19,679 bases of DNA, taken from assembly GCA_964626495.1 (NCBI GenBank), contig CAZVFT010000046.1:1-19679 (forward strand), read 5' to 3'. The DNA comes from JACNLN01 sp964626495 (lineage in GTDB: Bacteria; Fidelibacterota; Marinisomatia; Marinisomatales; CAZVFT01). Of this stretch, positions 15,455 through 19,679 are shown piece after piece; the first letter of the stretch is position 1, and each line of letters opens with the position of its first letter. The notes under the pieces were generated by a model, which saw only the letters and a program-made list of their open reading frames with translations, did no database searches and was not told where the DNA came from. A program made the translations under genes and the position numbers.

Positions 15455-15689
15455 ATTGAAAACTTGTCAGGCTCTTGACTGATTGTATGTTTAAAATTGC
15501 ATGGATAGAAATTAAGGAATATTAAGATTGAAAATTGAATATTGTATATTGAAAAAATTTCAATCGTATGAATGAAGAAGAACTAAAAAATTGTAACTCA
15601 ATTAAGGTTGAAAATTGAAAACTTGTCAGGCTGATGACTGATTGCACATTTTATATTGGAAAGATTTCGATCGTATGAATGAAGAAGAA
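15455..15689 (+). repeat. Imperfect direct repeat of a leader and gene start
   Basis: attgaaaacttgtcaggct occurs exactly at 15455-15473 and 15614-15632, each followed after two differing bases by tgactgattg. A second block, atcgtatgaatgaagaagaa, occurs exactly at 15563-15582 and 15670-15689. The order is conserved, but the blocks are 159 and 107 nt apart between copies, so the first copy carries about 52 nt extra. The second block includes the ATG and first codons (M-N-E-E-E) of the four-helix-bundle gene, so its 5' end has been duplicated. Confidence 0.8.
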
Positions 15690-15901
15690 TTAAAGAGCTC
15701 AAAGGAATTTTCTCATCGGTGTGTTAAATTAGCTTTACTGAAAACATTGATGAGTGTGCATTTTGGTTGGAATTTATCATTGATGAGAAGCTTATGAAAA
15801 GGTTAAGGGTTATGACTCTTTTTAATGAAGCTAAAGAACTTATAGCAATTTTTTATAAATCTCGAAAAACCGCTAGAGGAGAAAAAAATAGTAATGTTTA
15901 A
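15675..15901 (+). pseudogene. Decayed four-helix-bundle protein (23S rRNA intervening-sequence, S23/IVP-like)
   Basis: The 5' part reads M-N-E-E-E-L-K, then F-S-H-R-C-V-K-L-A-L from ATG 15675, matching the usual first helix of this family. After about 23 codons the similarity jumps to another frame (from 15740): I-D-E-C-A-F-W-L-E-F-I-I-D-E-K-L, then N-E-A-K-E-L-I-A-I-F and S-R-K-T-A-R-G to TAA 15899-15901, the family's helices 3-4 and C-terminus. About 50 central residues (helix 2 with the R-S-G/S-x-S-V-A-A-N-Y region) are deleted and the frame is shifted; the original frame stops at TGA 15795. The family is found inside 23S rRNA intervening sequences and, more often, as free genes of unknown role; Avd of diversity-generating retroelements shares the fold. 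Recognition rests on memory of the family, not a search. Confidence 0.75.
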
Positions 15902-15929
15902 TATTCACTATTCACTATTCAATATTCAA
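15902..15929 (+). repeat. Four tandem heptamers (tattcaM)
   Basis: tattcac, tattcac, tattcaa, tattcaa run head to tail and end 2 nt before the ATG of the universal stress protein gene, right after the stop of the four-helix-bundle relic. They leave no room for a Shine-Dalgarno sequence. Confidence 0.85.
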
Positions 15930-15931
15930 TT

Positions 15932-16813
15932 ATGAAGTTTTTACTTGCGATAAGTAGTAAAGAGTATTCGGAACCCACTTTAAAAATTGGTTCAATGGTG
16001 GCAAGAGCATTTAAAGCGCATTTAAGTGTCATATACGTCGGGGAGAAACCAAAAGAAATGTTCGCTGGTAGAGTCCATCTTTCCCGTGATACATTGGCTA
16101 AGTGGGAGATATATCATCCTGGCGTAGAAGTTTTAAGATGGGCATTTCAATATTTACAGAAGACTGGATATCTTCCCACAGATGACGAACGTTACGAATT
16201 TAATCCAGCAAATATTGTAGAAGAAACTGATCGTTATCGGTTTATTTTACCTGGTGCATATGGACGAGGTATAAATCTTATTCTCAGGGAAGGTGAAATT
16301 ATCAGCGAACTCAGACGGGAGTCCCAGAAGGAAGAATATGACCTTGTTATCATTGGTGGCAGTCGGGAAAGGCGGAGAGCACACGATATTATTCAATATA
16401 TTCCCACATCAATCTTTGTGGTGAAAAATGCCGATCCAGAAATGAAATACAAACTTTTACTGTTGGTTGATGATTCAAGTGCTACAAAAAAAGCAGTTCG
16501 TCTTGGTGCTACTATCGCAAAAAGTCAAGGTATGTTTGTTGATACATTAACTGTATCTAAAAGGAAGAGATTTGGCCCAGGCTATAAAGGTGCTGCTAAA
16601 TCAGCTGCCAATCATCTAAAAAAACAAGGGGTTGATTTTGAGCAGCACTTCCTCGTTGGAGATCCAGTGAGTATGTTTGTTGACTTTGCCGGGGAGGATC
16701 ACATCATCGTCATGGGAGTTTCCGGTCAATCCGCATTAAAGAAGTTTTTTGTTGGCAGCAAACCTATAAAAACGCTTAATAAATCCCAGTGTCCAATTCT
16801 TATTATCAAATAA
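15932..16813 (+). CDS. Universal stress protein with two Usp domains
   Basis: A 293-residue tandem UspA-like protein. Domain 1 spans about 1-147 (MKFLLAISSKEYSEPTLKIGSMVA at the start; D-L-V-I-I-G-G-S-R-E then S-I-F-V-V-K at the end). Domain 2 spans about 151-293, with L-L-L-L-V-D-D-S-S-A-T-K-K-A and the nucleotide-binding type end I-I-V-M-G-V-S-G-Q-S-A-L-K-K-F-F-V-G-S, P-I-L-I-I-K. Domain 2 keeps a G-x2-G-x9-G-S-like ATP motif; domain 1 does not. Tandem Usp proteins act in stress survival, but the specific role is unknown. The start codon lies directly at the end of the AT-rich heptamers, so its native leader seems to have been replaced by the cassette. The stop is 7 nt before the SDR gene. 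Confidence 0.87.
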   Translation: MKFLLAISSKEYSEPTLKIGSMVARAFKAHLSVIYVGEKPKEMFAGRVHLSRDTLAKWEIYHPGVEVLRWAFQYLQKTGYLPTDDERYEFNPANIVEETDRYRFILPGAYGRGINLILREGEIISELRRESQKEEYDLVIIGGSRERRRAHDIIQYIPTSIFVVKNADPEMKYKLLLLVDDSSATKKAVRLGATIAKSQGMFVDTLTVSKRKRFGPGYKGAAKSAANHLKKQGVDFEQHFLVGDPVSMFVDFAGEDHIIVMGVSGQSALKKFFVGSKPIKTLNKSQCPILIIK

Positions 16814-16820
16814 TTTTGTT

Positions 16821-17627
16821 GTGAACACAGAGTGGTGTGACAGATATGGTGAATGGGCATTGGTGACTGGTGCTTCTTCAGGACTTGGTGCTGAATTTGT
16901 CCGACAGCTGGCGGAGAAGAAGATGAACATTATCCTTTTAGCCAGAAGAGAAGAATTGATGAATATTCTGGCAGAGGAGGTTCATTCTCGATTCGGGGTG
17001 GATACGCTGGTCATTAGTCAAGATCTCACGCAATTAACCAATCCTGATAAACTTTTGGAGAAAATTGGAGATCGAGAGGTTGGACTGCTGGTGAACAATG
17101 CCGGCTATGGGATGATTGGTAATTTTCACACTCGGAATGGGAATAGACAGAGTCAGATGGTCTATTTAAACTGTGTGGTTCCAGTACAACTTACACAGGT
17201 TTTTCTACCAGCAATGGTTGAGAGAGGAAAAGGAGGACTGATTTTTTTAGCTTCCACTGCTGGTTATCAAGCGACACCCTATTTCAGTGCCTACGGAGCA
17301 TCGAAAGGATTTAATCTTCTGCTTGGAGAAGCTCTCTGGGGAGAATATCACAACAGGGGCGTTGATGTGCTGGCTCTATCTCCGGGATTTACTGAAACTG
17401 GATTTCAGAAAGTAGCTGGTACAAAAAGTACTAAAAGTGTGAGTGTTGCCGGTCCCGTTGAGGTTGTATCCCTGGCGTTGGAAAGTTTAGGGAAAGCTCC
17501 ATCCGTGATCCATGGAAAACGTAATCGGTTTATGGCTTTCAGTCAGCGATTTACCCCTCGAAAACTGGTCATCAAAGTTACCGGTGCTCTGATGAAACGG
17601 ATGAGAGTACCTAAAGGTGATTTATAA
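16821..17627 (+). CDS. Short-chain dehydrogenase/reductase (SDR)
   Basis: A 268-residue classical-type SDR, NAD(P)-dependent oxidoreductase. Cofactor motif T-G-A-S-S-G-L-G (16-23), N-N-A-G-Y-G (92-97) and the catalytic tetrad Asn117, Ser145, Tyr158, Lys162 (Y-G-A-S-K) are present, as is L-S-P-G-F-T-E-T. The Ala-Arg-Arg after beta-2 (41-43) suggests NADP preference. The C-terminal 40 residues are basic and extend past the core. The substrate is unknown; relatives are often called DltE/YqjQ-like. The start is GTG 16821 without a clear ribosome binding site, 7 nt after the Usp stop. It overlaps the next gene by 11 nt. Confidence 0.9.
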   Translation: MNTEWCDRYGEWALVTGASSGLGAEFVRQLAEKKMNIILLARREELMNILAEEVHSRFGVDTLVISQDLTQLTNPDKLLEKIGDREVGLLVNNAGYGMIGNFHTRNGNRQSQMVYLNCVVPVQLTQVFLPAMVERGKGGLIFLASTAGYQATPYFSAYGASKGFNLLLGEALWGEYHNRGVDVLALSPGFTETGFQKVAGTKSTKSVSVAGPVEVVSLALESLGKAPSVIHGKRNRFMAFSQRFTPRKLVIKVTGALMKRMRVPKGDL

Positions 17628-18333
17628 AAATCTGCACAACTGGAACGTATCTCCGTCTGAAGCAAGAAATATCCAATCCAAGCTGAAGGATAACATCGTC
17701 ATATCTCCGTTGAACAGAGATGTTCAATTTGTGGGAGGTGCGGATGTTTCCTTTGATAAAGGATCCAATCTTGTTTTTGCTGCTATCGTTATTTTACAAC
17801 TTCCAGACTTGACCATCGTCGAACGAAAAGGAGTATCTGAAATAGTCGAATTTCCGTACATACTGGGACTTCTTGCCTTTCGGGAAGGACCCCCTGTAAT
17901 TCACAGCTGGGAAAAAATTCAGAGCAAACCTGATGTCATGATGTTCGATGCTCAGGGAATTGCACATCCCAGGAGAATGGGACTGGCAACTCATATCGGA
18001 CTTTATCTGGATATACCTTCTGTCGGTTGTGCGAAAAGTGTTCTTGTCGGTCAGTATCAGGAGCCAGGAGAAAAAGTGGGAGAATTTACCCTCCTTGAAT
18101 ATAAGGATGGTGTAGTTGGAGCTGCCGTGAGAACGAAATATAGAGTAAATCCTGTGTTTGTCTCCATTGGTCATAAAGTTGAACTTTCGGATGCTGTCAA
18201 TCTTGTTTTGCAATGCTCCGGAGGATATCGGATTCCTGAACCTACCCGACAGGCTCATCTAGCGGTGAACAAGTTAAGACAGGGCGAATCCATTGATTAT
18301 CTTTCGAGTTCTTATCAAAAAACATTGTTTTAA
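17617..18333 (+). CDS. nfi: Endonuclease V (deoxyinosine 3'-endonuclease)
   Basis: A 238-residue DNA repair nuclease that nicks one nucleotide 3' of hypoxanthine and other deaminated bases. The metal-binding acids are all visible: Asp43 in G-G-A-D-V-S-F, Glu90 in F-R-E-G-P-P, Asp111 in F-D-A-Q-G-I-A-H-P-R-R. The strand-separating wedge region corresponds to P-Y-I-L-G-L-L-A-F (80-88). The usual D-G-Q-G is D-A-Q-G here, a mild change. V-G-C-A-K-S and I-P-E-P-T-R-Q-A-H are also family marks. The start is GTG 17617, within the end of the SDR gene (11-nt overlap), giving an N-terminus of normal length. Confidence 0.95.
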   Translation: MIYKNLHNWNVSPSEARNIQSKLKDNIVISPLNRDVQFVGGADVSFDKGSNLVFAAIVILQLPDLTIVERKGVSEIVEFPYILGLLAFREGPPVIHSWEKIQSKPDVMMFDAQGIAHPRRMGLATHIGLYLDIPSVGCAKSVLVGQYQEPGEKVGEFTLLEYKDGVVGAAVRTKYRVNPVFVSIGHKVELSDAVNLVLQCSGGYRIPEPTRQAHLAVNKLRQGESIDYLSSSYQKTLF

Positions 18334-18359
18334 CAAGATATGTTTGGATTTATAAATCT

Positions 18360-19541
18360 ATGATGATACCTACCCACATTTTGTGCCATTACAGTGAGAT
18401 TGGCCTTAAAGGGAAAAACCGCAAATATTTTGAAAATAAACTCAAGGATAATCTTTCATATTCACTTAGAATTGCCTGCCCCGGATGTGTGGAATCGGTA
18501 AAACGGCTTTATGGTCGAATTCTCATCTGTCTTTCTGAAAAGGGGCAACAGTCCTTTAATGAAATCGAAGAGACTCTAACCAATGTTTTTGGAGCTGCTT
18601 ATTTTGCTCCTGCTATTGAGACTGAGTTGGATCTGGATAAGATTAAAAAATCAGCACTGAAGGTTTTATCAAAAGAGATATTTACCACTTTTCGCATCAC
18701 AGCTCGCTGTTCAAATCAGCAGTTTCCGTTTTCTGCTCAAAAAGTAAATGAGGAAGTAGGCGCAACTGTCGTTGAGAATCTTGGGAAGAGGGTGAATCTT
18801 TCTGAACCGGAAATAACCTGCTTCATTGATATTTTACAGGATGCAGCTTATCTCTATCTGGAAAAGATCCAGGGTCCCGGAGGGTTACCCATTGGCGTCA
18901 GCGGAAAAGTGGTATCTCTCATTTCTGGTGGCATTGATTCTCCTGTAGCCGCTTATTATCTGTTAAAGCGAGGAGCGCAGATGATTTTCCTTCACTTTCA
19001 TTCCGTTCCCTATACGAATCGGGCTTCTATTGAAAAAGTACGGGAAGTTGTGAGAGTCCTGAACAAATTTCAGATGAAAGCGAAACTGATTCTTGCTGAA
19101 CTGGCTCCTATTCAGCGGGAAATTATGACTGCTACCGATGAAAAATTCCGAGTGATTTTATACCGTCGGTTTATGTTTAGCATTACAGAAGCTATTGCAA
19201 AAAAGGTGAGAGCAACGGCTATTATTACTGGAGAATCTCTTGGACAGGTAGCTTCCCAAACCCTTGAAAATATGGGCGTCATCGAAGAGGTAACAAAATT
19301 GCCAGTTCTACGACCGCTTGTAGGAATGGATAAACAAGAAATAATCAACCATGCTAAAACTATCGGGACTTACGATATTTCCATTCAGCCAGATCAGGAC
19401 TGCTGCTCTCTTTTCGTACCAAAGCATCCTGCTACAAAAGCGAAACTGGAAGATATTCTTCTCAACGAAAAAAATCTGAATGTTGAAGAGCTTGTAAATA
19501 ATTCTCTCGAAACCACTGTTGAGGAATTGATTACCCGTTAG
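18360..19541 (+). CDS. thiI: tRNA 4-thiouridine synthase ThiI (no rhodanese domain)
   Basis: A 393-residue enzyme that adenylates and thiolates U8 of tRNA; in some bacteria it also takes part in thiamine thiazole synthesis. Domains: N-terminal ferredoxin-like and THUMP region (about 1-170, with S-E-I-G-L-K-G-K-N-R at 12-21) and a PP-loop ATP pyrophosphatase (about 175-390) with L-I-S-G-G-I-D-S-P-V-A-A (188-199) and G-Q-V-A-S-Q-T-L-E-N (295-304). Cys348-Cys349 (Q-D-C-C-S-L-F) lie near the position of E. coli Cys344. The C-terminal rhodanese domain is absent, as in Bacillus and Thermotoga, so sulfur must come from another carrier. Two ATGs in a row (18360, 18363) open the frame, and there is no Shine-Dalgarno sequence. 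Confidence 0.96.
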   Translation: MMIPTHILCHYSEIGLKGKNRKYFENKLKDNLSYSLRIACPGCVESVKRLYGRILICLSEKGQQSFNEIEETLTNVFGAAYFAPAIETELDLDKIKKSALKVLSKEIFTTFRITARCSNQQFPFSAQKVNEEVGATVVENLGKRVNLSEPEITCFIDILQDAAYLYLEKIQGPGGLPIGVSGKVVSLISGGIDSPVAAYYLLKRGAQMIFLHFHSVPYTNRASIEKVREVVRVLNKFQMKAKLILAELAPIQREIMTATDEKFRVILYRRFMFSITEAIAKKVRATAIITGESLGQVASQTLENMGVIEEVTKLPVLRPLVGMDKQEIINHAKTIGTYDISIQPDQDCCSLFVPKHPATKAKLEDILLNEKNLNVEELVNNSLETTVEELITR

Positions 19542-19573
19542 ATTTATTATTGAGTTCACTCCGTAAAGGTGAA

Positions 19574-19606
19574 ACCCAGTGAAATGAGAAAACAGATTTC
19601 ACGGGT
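19574..19606. repeat. Hairpin repeat after thiI
   Basis: acccagtgaaat (19574-19585) pairs with atttcacgggt (19596-19606), an 11-bp stem with one bulged base and a 10-nt loop. It sits 32 nt after the thiI stop and could act as a terminator, but no T-tract follows directly. Its right arm, read on the other strand, is acccgtgaaatctg, close to cccggtgaaatctg at 5437-5450. Confidence 0.5.
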
Positions 19607-19679
19607 CAAGTACGCCAACTTTTCTATTAATTAGGGTCTGCTGAAAAACGATAAAAGCAATAGATAACGGCTTGATATT

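Larger units (their letters stand above)
15453..15931. other. 479-nt AT-rich stretch: repeat-bounded cassette with gene relic
   Basis: No intact gene. It contains two degenerate copies of a leader plus the 5' end of a four-helix-bundle gene (from 15455 and from 15614), the decayed gene itself (15675-15901), a 12-bp inverted repeat (15533-15544 with 15920-15931) and four tandem heptamers ending against the next start codon. Much of the sequence is made of near-repeats of attgaaaattgaatattg and its complement. Confidence 0.75.
15533..15931. mobile_element. Candidate small cassette bounded by 12-bp inverted repeats
   Basis: aattgaatattg (15533-15544) is the exact reverse complement of caatattcaatt (15920-15931). 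Between them lie the four-helix-bundle relic and its duplicated start. No transposase is present, so if mobile it would be moved in trans. The low sequence complexity of the ends means a chance match is possible. Confidence 0.4.

Overview
This is a scaffold piece of a moderately AT-rich bacterial genome, carrying mostly housekeeping genes, all on the + strand. A 100-N scaffolding gap (2841-2940) shows it comes from a draft assembly, perhaps a metagenome bin or single-cell genome. The ribosomal protein S16 with a long acidic tail, the sparse Shine-Dalgarno sites, the AT-rich intergenic repeats and the two-TrkA-C SLC13 transporter would fit the FCB side of the bacterial tree (for example a Marinimicrobia-like lineage). 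That placement is an inference; there is no rRNA in the window to confirm it.

Layout. 1-453 is the C-terminal end of an unrecognised protein. 454-1036 is non-coding and holds inverted repeats. 1037-5345 is the classic translation/secretion cluster ffh - rpsP - khpA - rimM - trmD - rplS. In it, S16 carries an acidic repeat-bearing tail of at least about 200 residues interrupted by the assembly gap, and rimM is reduced to its PRC-barrel half with what looks like a decayed N-terminal half upstream. 5609-6982 is selA (selenocysteine synthase). 7165-9197 is a translationally coupled tandem of two GAPDH-family genes: the first has lost the catalytic cysteine (Ser155) and the phosphate-binding arginine (Asn236), while the second is fully canonical. 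9256-10968 is a GAF plus HD-GYP protein. 11063-15452 groups two SLC13/DASS transporters around the pentose-phosphate enzymes rpe and rpiB. 15453-15931 is a small cassette with 12-bp inverted repeats, tandem heptamers and the remains of a four-helix-bundle (S23/IVP-like) gene. 15932-19541 carries a tandem-domain universal stress protein, a short-chain dehydrogenase, endonuclease V (nfi) and thiI. 19542-19679 holds a hairpin repeat and a possible insertion-sequence end.

How the genes fit together. The first block builds the SRP, the ribosome and modified tRNA, and thiI at the far end adds 4-thiouridine to tRNA. The middle carries lower glycolysis (GAPDH) and the non-oxidative pentose-phosphate branch (Rpe, RpiB) beside carboxylate or anion carriers. 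HD-GYP and Usp suggest signalling and stress inputs, and endonuclease V repairs deaminated DNA.

The observations most worth following are the catalytically dead GAPDH paralogue coupled to an active one, the expanded acidic S16, the broken rimM, and the inverted-repeat cassette around the four-helix-bundle relic. I saw no CRISPR array, tRNA, rRNA or complete transposon.
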